The notes under the pieces are model-generated. The model was not told the DNA's origin. It saw nothing but the letters and a program-made list of their open reading frames with translations, and did not search any database. A stretch of 64,000 nucleotides of DNA. Origin: Neopestalotiopsis rosae. Its lineage: Eukaryota; Ascomycota; Sordariomycetes; Amphisphaeriales; Sporocadaceae. The stretch covers positions 2,232,001 to 2,296,000 of the forward strand of contig JALGAS010000006.1 of assembly GCA_023078685.1 (NCBI GenBank). Reading direction: 5' to 3'. Made by a program: the position numbers and the translations under genes. Positions 35,324 through 48,500 of the stretch are shown here, in pieces (positions within the stretch are counted from its first letter, which is position 1; each line of letters opens with the position of its first letter).

Positions 35324-38300
35324 GGGAAGAGCTATTGCTTCTTGTTTAAAAAGTTTTCATTATTGAAATTGACAAAGCATGTGGAATTTGCACCCTACAA
35401 AATTCTCCAATAGTGGGGTTTCGCCGGCTCGGCTCGAGCCGAAAGCCAAAGCAGTTGGAAATAATGTGACGTAGAAAATGTCTACGTTTGGCGATAGCAG
35501 CAGCTAACATTTTCTCCACTTGACTACACAATGTATCTTAAGAAAATGCCTTATCATAAGTCTCTAGATTGAAGAGTACATGAACTCGTGGTATGAAATA
35601 GATGGTTGTTCAAAATCATGATCGTGGGGCTTTCGAACTGGGCAGATATCAATCTAAGGTTGTAGTGGGCCATGATCACCTGCTTGATACTCCAAATTCA
35701 GTATAATAGCTCGTTCCTTCAAAGATTGCAAACATCTTAGGTTAGGGCAGTCTGATTGTGAAAGGGCAGCATATTCTTGGAAAAGATCGGACACGGTGTT
35801 GTTTTGAGGACAATTAGCATCCGGAACAAGAGACAAAAAGGTGATGTCGATGGGAGTGCACGGTTCCGAATATGTATTGCTAGGTATGGTACACTACACC
35901 TGCTTGACTGGTGCATCCCAGAGCTCAATGCTTATCAGCGAACTTTACGCATAAATGGCGCCCATGCCGCCAAGAAGCGCCTTGTTTTCCTTTCCCATCG
36001 AAAGGAACCTGACAAGACGATTCTCTTGGGAGGAAATGACCTCCGTTTGTCAATTTGCTGACCAGACCACCTTCTGTCATCATACGACGATACACCAGGA
36101 AGAAAAGAAGCAACCTGGGGTGGCATTACTCCTTTCACAATTACACAGCACACCCACAGGCGAGAACAAACTCAAGGTTGTCAAGCAGGCGACAAACGCA
36201 TGCTTTCTTTTCGACAGTAGGTACATACCTTGATACCTTGATTGCTCATAAATCAGCACCCCTGTTGACACGTAGTATTACCTCTCTTGACCCCCTTGCA
36301 GCTTGGTGGAATCAAATGCCACGAACCGCGAAGCCAGATAACACAGGCGTGACAGCTCGTGGCACATTTTTCGGGGTGCAAGAGAAGGATCCAGTTCAGA
36401 CATTGGTGATTTCGCACTGATGATTCGTCACAGTGGTCATGCTTGGCTGGCAAATGTGGATTTTGTCATAATCGGGCACTTGCATGCTGAAAATGTGTAT
36501 GGTAGAACGACTCACCATTATCAATCCGCATGCTGTCATATTGCCATTGTCTTCTTTTTTTTCTTCTTCTTCTCACTAACACAAGCTACATGGCGGAACA
36601 TCGCAGTTAAATCGATTTATCGAGCAAATACCCTCAAAAAGCAACACCAGCGGTGTGGCTCCGAGGACCAAAAAAGCAATAGCTGTCGAAAAGAGGAAAC
36701 ACTTGCACATTTGCAATGATCGAGTCTAGGGTGGCAACGCTCTGTCATCTGCAGCCAAGCGTGTATTCCTGAATCCTAGAAGACAACAGAGTTAGCAGGA
36801 TTCTGTTTGCTTGGGAACGCCAATGATTTCTTCGGAGCTGAAATCCTTTCTCAGTCAAGGCAAACGGCCATGCGTTCAGCCCAACGAAGTGGAAAAAATG
36901 CCACGCTCGATGAAGGATGAGTATAATCAGTTATAGGTACAGAGTACACTAGTCTAGTGCTAATGATAGGCGTAGCGCTCGCCGTCATGTAAGTAAAGGT
37001 ACCTGCCAACCTTACCCCGCCTTCCGTCCCATGCTTAAGACTCGCGTGCGGCGTGCCAGGTTACACACCGCTATGCAAGCACTGAGGCAAGGGCCGTCAA
37101 GGCAGGTGACAGCGCGTCGTTTCCGCGTCGGTCTGTGACGTGAATCCATGTCTATCCTCCATCCTCTCTACCAGTCTATCTTGCTGGTTGCTGTGACATT
37201 TTTTTCTTTTCTCTAGAAACCGTTGAGCGACGCCCGACGTCTGTGGCACTCGGTAAGAACGCCCAGTTCGTGAGTGAATGGTGGGCCTCTTGGAAGAAGA
37301 TTCTGGCTAGTTGGGTCCCTGTTGGACATGTCTATGCAGATAGACATCTAGTGAAAACTGATCAATCGAAGTTGAAATATCGATTCTCATCTTTCTCTCT
37401 TGCAATTCCTCCCTTGTGCTGTCGCGTTTGTTCACCTACTACAGACCCACGTCATTTACTGATAACCCCCCACAATCGGACAAGTCACCAAGACTGTACA
37501 CTACAGTAGCGACGGGGGACAATCCTCAGTCTAATCCAATCCCAGCGCCGAGCTACTCGACTGCAGAGTAATCAGTGGATACTTTGTTTTTTTTATTGTC
37601 GACGGTTTGAGCAGCAGCGCCAGTGCCGCTTCCCGCAAGTGAAGACTCCACTTCGCCGGAAGCTAATCCACAATCCACACCAGCTGCTGCTGGACTCTGG
37701 AGCTTCTACACACGCCGATTGTTCCATATTGGTTCCTCGTTGGCCGACGTCGTCACTTTACAAACGGGCAGCCTTTCGCCAGGTCAGACCAGGAGAGCGT
37801 CCAAGAACAACAATCTCAGAGTCCTTGTTTGTGAGCGGCAGTCACCATTTTCTTTTGATCATCTTCATTCTTTCTCTTCCACCTCACAAACATCATTCCC
37901 TCGCCTACGTCGACCATCAAGCAATTCTTGTGTCTGCATAGGAGGATCGATCATCTTTACGGGGTGAGCATAACCTCATCACCCACCCATATCACGGTTA
38001 GTTGAAAGCTTCTTTTTGCCTCTGTGGTTTCCCGCTCTTTCTTGTCCCGGGCCAACGCCTCGAAGAAGCTAGAAGCCAGAAGCGGCTTGCCACCAACACT
38101 ATTTTGCATCTGTTCTCACAACCAGCACTCCATGTGAAGAAATTGCAAACGTTGACAAAGGACAACTACTTTTCATCTTTGAAGCACCTCTTGCCAAGAC
38201 AGTCATATTGGAGATGCCATTTTCTGTTTGTCCTTGCCCTCCAAAGAACCAATCAGCATTCTGTCATAGTTGCTCAAGCTGAAAAGCTGAGCTTGGTGTT

Positions 38301-38620
38301 GTCACTTTGATAGGAAAGCTGCATGCTGTCAAGCAGCTTTGCGTCGCCTCTTGCCAATTTTCGTTGTTTCCTTTTCTGACGCCCTCTTGTCAACAGCAAC
38401 TGCCACGACAAATGAGCACTTTGATACAACGCAGACGCTGACACTCAAAAGAGCTAAACCAGGAATCTCCCCAGGAAAGAAAGAATATATTCCTCTCTCT
38501 TCCCAGTTTCGGACAATTTTCTACATGCATAGTCAATAATCACCTTGTGGCGTCTCACTGCACCATTCTCAAGACCAATTCTCTATCCACCCAAGTCAAC
38601 CAACATCGATCAAATCAATC
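35324..38620. other. Intergenic region and probable leader of the Argonaute gene
   Basis: No convincing gene. 35324-37150 contains only short frames and a TTC-rich tract near 36550-36575. From about 37150 the DNA is pyrimidine-rich with CAAG/TTTC stretches and candidate splice signals, consistent with promoter and long leader of the Argonaute gene. Upstream ORFs are present, but none shows conserved features. Confidence 0.45.
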
Positions 38621-41600
38621 ATGGCTGATCGTGGTCGAGGTCAAGGTCGTGGTGGTCGCGGAGGTGGCCGTGGACGTGGTGACTTCCAAGGCGGTCGCGG
38701 CGGCGGCGATGCCGGTGCTCAACGTGGTGGCGGTAGCTTTCGCGGAGATCGTGGTGGATTCCGGGGAGACCGCGGTGGAGGCTTCCGTGGTGATCGAGGC
38801 GGCGGCGGCGGCGGCTTCGGCGGCTTTAGAGGAGACCGTGGCGGCGGCTTCCGTGGTGGCGATCGCGGTGGCTTTCGCGGCGGCGATCGAGGCCGTGGCG
38901 GTGGCGGCTTCAGACCACCACGTGCTGAGAAGTTTGCTGGTGAGGATGAGGCATTCAGGTAAGTTGTACGCTGCACGTTCCACTAGTGGCGTAAACTGAC
39001 TTGTCAAGCACAAATGCGGTACCTAAGCCAGATGCAAATGTCACAAAGCTGGAGGATTCGTTGATCCAAAACAGCCAACTAACGGCCTCCATGTCGCAAC
39101 TCTCATTATCTGGATCAAAGACATCGACAGAGTTCATCCCTCTGCGACCTTCATTTGGCACGAAGGGCAAAGAGGTGGTGCTTTGGGCCAACTATTTTGA
39201 CATGAAAGTCAAGGACCAAGCTTTATTCAAGTACAGTGTCAACGTCGCCAAGGTACCCGGCGAAGGTGCAAAACCCAATGCAAAAATTCCGGACACGAAG
39301 GGCCGTAAATTACAGCGAGTTCTTGAACTTGCAATTGGCACTTTGGGCAACGCGGTTCCTATTGTATCCGAGTTCAAGAGCCAAATTGTGTCCCTGAAAC
39401 CACTGGCCCTTCCGAATGATGGCGTCTTGGAGGTTCTCTACAAAGATGAGGGCCGTGATGAGAAATTCACGGTGGCTCTCCACGGCCCTAACGAAGTTCC
39501 CGTGTCCGAGCTGCTGTCTTTCTTGTTGACAATGCAAGCAACGGGCTCGTCGTTTCCTCTTTTCGAGGACGTTATCGACGCCATTGGTGTTGTTCTCGGT
39601 CACAGCCCCCGAGCCCGCCTGGACACTGCTTCATTGGGCAGCAGCAGACACTTTCCGCTCAACCTGAGCGACCAATCTATTGATCTCGGCCGCCCTGAAC
39701 ACAACAAGATCGTACGCGGTTACTTCCAAAGCGTGCGCCCGGCCACTGGCCGTGTTCTTGTCAATGTAAACGTCTCACATGGCGTTTTTCGTTTCCACGG
39801 CCCCATGAAGACATACTTTGATGGTTATGATCTTTCCTCTCAGTCTGGACTCTACCAGGTGAACAAGGCCATCTCGAAACGACGAGTCAAAGTACAAATG
39901 CTATTGGACAAGAATCAGCCGGCAACGAAGGACTCCAAGGCCCCTAGGAAGGGCAAGGGCTCTGCTCCTGCCAAGCCGGCCGGTGTGGCATGGATTAAGG
40001 AAACAGTTTGTCATGGTCTTGCGACAGCTTATAATGGCGCTGACGAGGACCGTCCCAAAGTCAGCCGTTTCGGTGCTCGTCCTCATGAGGTGTCTTTTCG
40101 GATCAATGCTCCGGCGCCAACAGGATTTACTGAAGGGCAATGGGTCACAGTTTCTGAGTACTTTCAAACCAGTAAGTGGATACCTTTTGAACTCCCGTCA
40201 TGGCCTAACTGATGTGGCATAGGATACAATCACAAAGTTAACCCGGCTCTCCCGGTGGTGAACACGGGAACCACTAAGAGATGCGTGTATACACCTGCAG
40301 AGCTGGTTGAGCTCATCGACGGCCAGCCACTTCGGCGGAAATTAACTGCAGATGAGACGCGCGACATGATCGAATTCGCCTGTCGGTCCCCCGTGGCTAA
40401 TGCCACCTCAATCGTGACCACCGGCCGCAGCGCGTTGAGCCTCGTGAACAATCCCATTCTGGTAAGTCTCAGTCGTCTGTTTCACAAGGGCAAGTTATTG
40501 GTACTAAACAGTCACCCAGGCTACTTTTGGTATCAGTCTCTCGGAAGGTCTTCTGACTGTCCGCGGTCGGGAGCTCTCACCTCCACAGGTCATCTATGCC
40601 AGCCTGAAGAGCCCGAAGGCCACAGAGAAGCCGCCAGTCGCAGATGGCTCATGGAATAGTAAGTCACTACCACAATGCGCACACATCTAGTGTGGAGTGT
40701 CCAACCCATGTCCACGGAGTACGATCATTGACTAATTCTTATCACAGTGAAAAACGTGAAGGTTGTGAAGCCTGGCAAGCCTATTCAGACCTGGAACTGG
40801 GTATACATTGTGACCGATGCCCGCTCCTCATCTCAGCAGCAGGAGGTGCAAGCAGCTGTAGCCGGTATGGTCGAGTTTTGGCGCCGCATGGGTATCACGA
40901 TCCCTGGACGAGGTAGCGCGGAAGGTGTTCGCATTGAAATTCCCAGAGGTGCTCAGCCAGCCCAAGTGATTGATACAGCCTTCTCGAAGTTTCCAGTAAC
41001 CGCCGAGTTTGTTTTTATTGTCCTTCCAGACAAGGGCACCGAAATTTACAACGCGGTAAAGACCTGTGCGGACACGAGATACGGTTTCCATACCGTAAAT
41101 GTTGTGCGTGCCAACCTTCTCAAAGAGAAGGGCCGCGAACAGTATTACGCCAATGTTGGCCTCAAGGTCAACTTGAAGGCCGGCGGAATCAACCACAAGG
41201 TTGAAGGTGGCGTCACGCTGGTTAAGGAAGGCAGGACAATGGTGGTCGGCTACGATGTCACCCACCCGACGAACATGTCCGGCAACACAGACAATGTCCC
41301 CAGCATGGTTGGTATGGTTTCAAGCATCGATGCCGAGTTGGCTCAATTCCCTGGCACTGCATGGGCCCAAGCTGGTCGCGTAGAGATGCTCGACAGCAAT
41401 CTCGAATCGAAGTTCGAGGAGCGCATTCGCCTTTGGCAGAAGCACAACCCTGGACGATCCCTGGAGAATATCGTTATCTACCGCGATGGTGTCTCGGAGG
41501 GACAATTTATGCAGGTCCTCGAAAAGGAGCTACCAATGATACGATCCGCCTGTCAGAAGCTCTGCAAGCCAGCGCCAAAGCTCGCCGTGATCGTGTCAGT

Positions 41601-42112
41601 CAAGCGCCACCAGACGCGTTTCTACCCCACGGATCCAAAGAACATGACCAGGTCGCGCAACATCAAGGCTGGCACCGTTGTCGATCGGGGAGTGACTTTG
41701 GCCCGGGTATGGGACTTTTTCTTGACAGCACATATGGCCTTGCAAGGTAGGCCCTCAATGCCATATTCGCTTTGAAGACAGATATACTAATGCGACGACA
41801 GGTACTGCGCGCTCTGCACACTACACGGTCCTCCTGGATGAGGTGTTCAGACACACGTTCAAGGGCGAGGCAGCCAACAGCCTCGAAAAGATCACACATG
41901 AAATGTGCTATCTGTTTGGCCGTGCGACGAAGGCTGTTAGTATCTGCCCCCCGGCATACTATGCAGATATTCTTTGCACTCGTCAGCGAGTGCACATGAA
42001 TGAGTTGTTTGAGGGCTCAGACAATGCCTCAAGCATCTCCACGAGTGCAGCCGCACAGATCACGTCAAGATCAGTACACCCCAAGCTGCATGACTCGATG
42101 TACTACATTTAG
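38621..42112 (+). CDS. qde-2: Argonaute (QDE-2-like) with RGG-rich N-terminus
   Basis: Six exons: 38621-38958, 39009-40171, 40223-40461, 40520-40658, 40748-41746 and 41802-42112. All introns are 50-90 nt GT-AG and phase-consistent; about 1062 residues. Residues 1-100 are an RGG/FRGD-repeat region. Then come the ArgoN domain, linker, PAZ region (FQSVRPATGRVLVNVNVSHG), MID and PIWI. All four PIWI catalytic residues are present: Asp in GYDVTHP, Glu in SNLESKFEER, Asp in YRDGVSEGQF and His in ARSAHYTVLLDE, so it should slice target RNA. The C-terminus MYYI is the usual hydrophobic end. It binds small RNAs in quelling-type RNA silencing and antiviral defence. The symbol follows the Neurospora ortholog; a paralog such as Sms-2 type cannot be excluded. 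Confidence 0.93.
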
Positions 42113-43629
42113 TACAAGTGACAAGTCCTTGATGATGGTCCTTGTTCAATCACGAAACCAACGACTGTCTGCATCCTCAATCAACACGTCTCGCGGTCTG
42201 GAGTGGGTACAGTTGCCTCCTGTGCTCATCATCTCCTCTCGTGAACGTTTGAGGGATGTAAATGAAATTTGTGCGACAGGCATGTCGACACAAGAATCCG
42301 GGTACTCCATCATGTGCTGGATACCCCCAAAGCTGTTGTCTTAAGGTGTGGTTAGACATCCGAGACTTGTGATAACAATATATTTTACGACAATGGCAGA
42401 AGCGCAACTGAACGTGGATATTCGACTCTGCTTTTCTGGCACTGTCTTTAAATTCTTCGCGGATCAAGACCTCTCGTATCTTGTATTCCGTCGTCTGTCT
42501 TTACTTTTTTGAGGCTTGTTTTGGCCTCAACAGCGACTCCTTTACTGGTTCTAGCATAGTTCCTGCTACAAAATCAATCCGAGATAGTCAATAGATCAAC
42601 AGGTTTTCCAAAACTGTGACTGGAAGTGTTGATCCTCTGTGAATGATATGTGCCGTGGAAGAACCGCAAAGAGTGAAGAGTGTGTACAACGCCAGCCACT
42701 AGTCACAAACTTGAGCGCTCCATGCCTGTGCCTGGAGTGGTATCAAAAGGGTATTATACTACAGCGTGAATGTTCAAGGGACTGGCAATATACTTACCTC
42801 CATGCCACACTGCTCCCAAATTTGCCCACTAATCGGTAAATAGTAGCTCTTTGGAGCAATTCCGCTATCATTTACAGTGGCCGTCATTCTAGGCACTGCT
42901 AGGTACCGCGGTGAAATGGCTGTCGAATGAGTTCTGAAATGTCCAATGGCCGTTGCCAAGTCCGGGGTAGTTGGTCATGATCTCGGACATCTCCACAAGG
43001 CCGAACCAAATGCTTGGTGAACGCTACACTTGTCACCACTGTCAACCGTCGCGCGCCTATCCAGTGTGACCCTAATGCAACTATTTGGGCCAGAAGCGCA
43101 TCATCATGATGGCTAATGGCTGCAGCATTTGAGTTTAATAGGTTTCCACTATTGAACTCGAGTCTTTCTTGACCAAGCAGCTATGACGGCTTCCTCCCTC
43201 GTCGTGTCTGTTGCACAGCAGTTTATCGAATAAGCGAATGTTACATTATCATGCAGCTCGAATTTTCAGCGACCGTCACTTCGTGCATGCCCTCAATCAA
43301 CCTCGCTCCCATCTCTCGTCCTACTCTCGCCCTCTGAGTTCCCAGGAGCACTGCACGAACAATCTCACTGACTCCTGACATGATGAACGCCAATTTTCAA
43401 TAATACGAATTCGGCTCCGTAGCGCATTCGTCTCCGTGGGTTCATACTTTCTGTAGTTGATCCAACTGCTAACAACAATCAGTTCTCCGAAAGCTCTCGA
43501 GCTTGGAGCCTCCACTCAACAAAACAATTGTCTTGACAATCCAAAGATTTTCAGAATTGCACAATCGATCCGTCTTGATACGTGTATTGAGACAGCAACC
43601 TGTCGAGCAACAAGAGCGCCGGGGGCGGC
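42113..43629. other. Region between Argonaute and the MFS exporter
   Basis: Apart from the decayed minus-strand gene, this holds the Argonaute 3' UTR on the left and the MFS promoter (about 43050-43629) on the right. No repeats of note. Confidence 0.4.
42146..43010 (-). pseudogene. Decayed gene downstream of Argonaute, unknown family
   Basis: On the minus strand several short frames read like real protein but do not join cleanly. From upstream: a segment near 43010-42900 (..VEMSEIMTNYPGLGNGHW, FQNSFDSHFTAV), then after a one-base frame change a segment ending IWEQCGME at a good GTAAGT donor near 42798. Next is a segment EPVKESLLRP.. then, in the same frame but across a TAA, EVLIREEFKDSARKAESNIH. 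A GTAAAA...CTAAC...AAG intron follows, then a last exon with FGGIQHMMEYPDSCVDM ending at TGA 42146. The frameshift and stop suggest a pseudogene, though unusual splicing or missed short introns could also explain it. I do not recognise the family. Confidence 0.3.
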
Positions 43630-45489
43630 ATGCACCAAGCCAAGGAGACACAGAGCGGGCCGAGAAGGGATACAGATATTTCACCAATGGCCAAGCAAGA
43701 CATTGAGTACCCTTCCGGACTAAAAGTCTATCTCATAATCATTTCCTTGTGCCTGTCAATCTTCTTGGTCGCTCTTGACCAGACGATTATCGCGCCGGCA
43801 CTGGGCGCCATCACAGCCCAGTATGGATCAGTCAAGGATATCGGATGGTACGGCGCCTCATATCTGCTCACCAGCACTGCACTGCAGCCGTTATACGGGA
43901 CCATATACAGACTGTTTGACATCAAGCTCGCCTTTCTCGGTGCCGTCGCCCTGTTCGAGCTGGGTAGCCTCGTATCCGCCGTCGCCCCGTCCTCCGTGGC
44001 CTTTATCATCGGCCGCGCCATTGCCGGGCTGGGCACGGCCGGCATCTTCTCCGGGTCCATTGTCATCATGTCGTACACGTTGCCGCTGCGGCGGCGGCCC
44101 CTCATGTTTGGCTTCTTTGGCGGCATGTGGGGCATCGCGAGCGTCGCCGGCCCCCTGCTGGGCGGCGTCTTTACCGATCATGTCACCTGGCGGTGGTGCT
44201 TTTACGTCAACCTGCCCATTGGCGGCGCGGCCATGGTCGTCGTCTTTCTCTTCTTGGACATCACGGGCGCCGCCAGCGACGACCACACCGGCTCGTTTGT
44301 CTCGCGCATCCTGCAGCTCGATCTGCTCGGTGCCGGCATTCTGATCCCCGCCATTGTCATGCTTCTCCTCGCTCTGCAGTGGGGAGGCGCCGAGTATCCG
44401 TGGAACGACTCCCGCATCATTGGCCTGTTTGTCGGGGCTGGTGTGATGATTTTGTTGTTTGCCTGGATCGAGCATTGGCAGCAGGACAAGGGGCTTCTCC
44501 CGCCGCGCTTCTTCAAGAACCGTGACGTCTTTTGTTCCATGATGTTTAGCTTCTTCTTTGGCGCCTGCTTCTTCGCCATGATCTATTACCTCTGTAAGTA
44601 TTGAACCCGACTTTCTTTCTCAACTTTGAAAGAGAAATGTAGCTGACAAGACCCGAAGCTCTATACTTTCAGGCTGTTCAGGGCGATTCTGCCGTCCAGG
44701 CCGGGATCAAGATACTGCCCATGCTCATCTCTACCGTCCTCAGCTCCATGGTGAGCGGTGCCCTCATCACCTTATTTGGATACTATAACCCTCTCATTCT
44801 CGTGGAGACGGCCATGCTGGCTGCTGGTGCTGGACTTATCTCGACATTTTGGCTGGACACCCCCTTTTCCAAGTGGTTTGGCTATCAGGTTCTTCTTGGA
44901 CTCGGCACTGGTGTCTGCTTCCAGGTCAGTCCTATCTGCGCAAATGCTTTTTTATTTCCAGCTTCTTGGTTCCGATCTGTTTAACTCGTTGGTCACCTTG
45001 CTTCCAGACTGCTAATCTCCATTGTTCGAATAGGCTGGTGTCATTGTGGTACAAAATGTGCTTCCACAGGCCCTCGTTCCCCAAGGCACCGCGTGCGTTC
45101 AATTCTTTCAGAGTCTCGGCGGGGCTTTGTTCATTGCCGTTGCTCAGACGGTATTCCAGAACGGGCTAATTGAGGGAGTGACTAGAGATGCACCACAACT
45201 CGATCCATTAATATTCATAAACTCTGGTGCTTCCCAGATCAGGCAGATTCTGACATCCATGGGACTGGCAGACGCGATAGACGCGGTGCTCGGTGCCTAT
45301 ACAACGGGTCTGCGGAATACGTACTACATCAGTGTAGCTATGGCTGCGGCAGCCTTTGTTGCGGGACTTGGACTGCGGTGGAAGAGGATTGAGAAATCGG
45401 CTAGCACAGCACCGTCAGATGAAGATGTGGAAATGGGAACGGTCAAAAGGGAGACCGATGGAAGTGGTGAACACAATATTGCTAAATGA
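43630..45489 (+). CDS. MFS drug/toxin exporter, DHA2 (14-TMS) family
   Basis: Three exons, 43630-44593, 44659-44924 and 45034-45489, introns GTAAGT...GAAG and GTCAGT...ATAG; 561 residues from the first ATG, or 542 from the in-frame ATG at 43687, which has a better context (CACCAATGG). The sequence is strongly hydrophobic with about 14 membrane spans. It shows DHA2 motifs: LDQTIIAPALG in TM1, the antiporter motif C in GIASVAGPLLGG (TM5), and VTWRWCFYVNLPIGG after it. The end is a hydrophilic cytosolic tail. It resembles TOXA/aflatoxin-pump-like exporters and should pump the cluster's product out across the plasma membrane. Its 3' end lies only 48 bp from that of the convergent NRPS-like gene. 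Confidence 0.92.
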
Positions 45490-45537
45490 TAACATAGTTG
45501 TCTCAGATATTGGATAACACGTTACGAGCTCGAGTAA

Positions 45538-48500
45538 TTATGTCTGCTGGGTCTTGCCGAGGAATTCCAAGCACTCTCCTATTTGTCGGACTCTGTTACC
45601 ACTAGAAATAACCCAACGCACAGCGAGCTGCAAGTCGTGCACAAACTCGGCAGTCTCCTCGCGAGAATAATTCGCCTCATCCCATCGCAGAGACATCATG
45701 TACGTGGTCGCAGTATCACCGCCCAGGCCAGCAACGACGACGAGTCCCGCAGCACAGCGAATGGCAACCTTGGCGACCTGCAACTTTTCGTATTCGCCCA
45801 AGAGCCCCGGGACCCAGGTGGTGAACTGGGTGCGGTGGACGTCTACAATAGCATCGCCCGACCCGTGACCGCTCTTGTTCAGCTCCTCAATGATTCTGCG
45901 CAGGGGCGCGTGGGCGTGCTTGGTGAGGCCGTCTTGGTCCCGGTTCATGCGACGCAGCATGTCAATGGCCGTCTCCTGGCGTCTCACCTCGATCAAATTG
46001 CAGACACCCTGCATGACGGGTCCGTTAATGTCCGACACCTCGAACACTTCGGGGTTGCCCTTTTGCAAGGCCTGGGGCACAAAGGGGAACTGTCTTCTCC
46101 CGGCCTCGAAATTGCAGAATGCGGCGTGGCTGTGGCCGGTGCGCTGAGCATTGACGATCGCCTGCGCGGCCTTTAGGATGACAGCTGCCGATATGTCGGG
46201 GTGCTCTTCCCTGAACCGCGTCAACTCGGGCGCGTCAAAGGCGTAGTCGAGCCCGTCGGGATTGCTGGTGTTGGCCCGCCGGGGAGCTCGCTCGGGCGGG
46301 TAGAAACCGGCGCGGTGGAGGTGCAGGTCCGACAGGCGGTCGACGTGAAACTTGACGCTGCTCGTCGCCGCGGGCGAGTGGCGGAGGTACCAGTACGAGT
46401 CGCACCACGCCTTGAAGCTCATGTGCGGAGACAGGCTGCGGTTCGGATGGGTGAGGGCTTCGTCTAGGTCCTCGAGGAACAGTCTAAAGGATGATGCATC
46501 TTGTACGATGTGATGGGACTGATGTCGTTTAGCACATATTTTTCCCACGACGTAAAGGTGCAATTATACGAAAATCACTTACTGTGGAATAATACGGTCA
46601 TTGTGTTGGTCTCCTTGACGTGGACAAGCAGACAGCAGATGAGCGGCCCCGGAACTTTGGACATGTCGGGGGCAACGAACTCAACTGCCATTTGCGCAAT
46701 GTCGCTGGCCGTCTCGACGGTACCGTGGTTCAATATGCACAGATCCCACAGCCCGTTGTTCGCATTCAAGGTCACATAGTGGGCATTCTCATCGGGGTCT
46801 CTCACGACGAATGATGTCAGGATGGGATTGTTGGCAAGGGCTTTGCGCAGTGCAGCGCTCAGTTTCTGTAGCAGTGAACTTAATTAGTAGGGAAATTCAT
46901 CCAAGAGGTAGTCTTCAAGTCAACAACCACTTACACTTGCGTCAGGTTCTTTCGTGGACACGGCAATGGTGAAGTTCCATGTATCGATAATCTTGGAATC
47001 CAACAAGACTCGCAAGTAATCGTGTACAGGGATAATAGACGAAACTTGTGACCAGTCAAGCCTTTTTGTTTCGAGGACTGCTGATATGCTGCGTTTCATT
47101 TCTTGAACCTCCATCTGACCACCGAGAGTCACCTCCAGCTCGTCCATGTCAGGTCGCTGCGTAGTGGGAGGCGCAATTGGCTTTCGACTAGAAGAAAAGG
47201 GGATCTGCCTGTGCAATAATTCCATCTGAGACGAGATGGTGGAATGCTCAAGTATTTCTTGCATGGATATTGTGCGTCCCGTTGCCTTTCTCAGGTACTC
47301 GCGCACCCGCATCAACGTGATACTGTCGGCGAATTGGCGAACTGGCAGGTGGGCATCCAAGACATCGATGGGAATACCGGTAGATCTGTGGTAAGCAACC
47401 AGGAGTTGGTGACCGACGGGGTCGTCGAGTGCAGATCCGTTGGCTCCCGTGACTGTCTCCTCCATGAGCCCGCGAACGAGCGACGCCAATTGCGATTTCT
47501 GGATCTTGCCCGAGCTCGTCTTTGGGAAGTCGTCCAGGCCGAGTTGAGCCAGAGTAAAGGTTCGTTCGGGAACAAAAGCTGCGCCGAGACGGCCAAGGAC
47601 GGCTTTTCTCATTTCTTCAGCAGCCGATAGGTATGCTTCTGTTAGAACCAGAACTGGAATCTCTCCGGCAATGGGATCTGGGGCTCCAACGACGCAGCCC
47701 TTGTTTTCGTTAGCATAAACACCCATCTGGAAGGCATGATGATAGAACTTACCTGGCCGCGACAATACGGGCCAATGACTGCCTCAATAGCCGCACTGGC
47801 AATATTCTCACCACCGCGAATGATCATATCCTTGTATCTCCCAGTAATTGTGAAACGACCGTCGGAGTGCATAATTCCTTGGTCTCCAGTAATGAACCAT
47901 ATTCGTCCCCGGTCATCGTGGTAGAATGACTCCGCGCCCCTCTCTCCGCCTAGGTAAGCTTGGATGGTACCCGGCCCAGACTGGTGCACCTCTCCCACTT
48001 GTCCCCGAGGCAAGACCGTCTGCGATCCGGGAGCGCAGATGCGAGCGCGGGCGCCGGGCACTACCGTTCCGGCGATAACGGAACCCTTGATGAGCAAGTC
48101 TGTGGGATCCCGTCTTGGTCCCGTCCACACCGGACTGCCCTCGGTCATGCCAAAGCCAGTGGACACGCCCTTGCTCCCCAGGACCGCGAATGCCTGGCGC
48201 ACATGATCCGAAGTCACGGAGCCACCAGAGAGACAGACATCAAGCAAGGAAGAGTCGAGAGGAGCGCCTCGCGCATCAATGGCCTCGGTGAGCGCGTGGA
48301 GAATAGTCGGCACAATGGCCGTGTGTGTGACCTTCTCGGCCTCGAGGGCCCTGATCATGGCCGACGCGTCAAAGGCCGGGCTGGCGCACACCACGGCGCC
48401 CCCGCGCATGAGGTGGTGGAGCGGGAAGAAGAAGCCCATGGCGTGGTTGTTGGGCAGGACCGAGCAGAAGCTGTGCAGGGGCGAGCACCCCCCCAGCGAC

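Noticed and set aside
38547..39013. Ala/Val- and Thr/Ala-rich open frames on both strands
   Set aside because: They are other-frame readings of the GGC-rich RGG repeat that codes for the Argonaute N-terminus.
43728..44579. Long overlapping open frames on both strands over the MFS gene
   Set aside because: GC-rich coding sequence keeps other frames open; only the frame at 43630 shows membrane spans and family motifs.
47727..47752. 26-nt intron in the NRPS-like gene ending before an ATG-containing frame
   Set aside because: Too short and out of frame; the 53-nt intron 47752-47700 with a GCTAAC branch joins in frame and gives the expected GCVVGAPDPIAGE motif.
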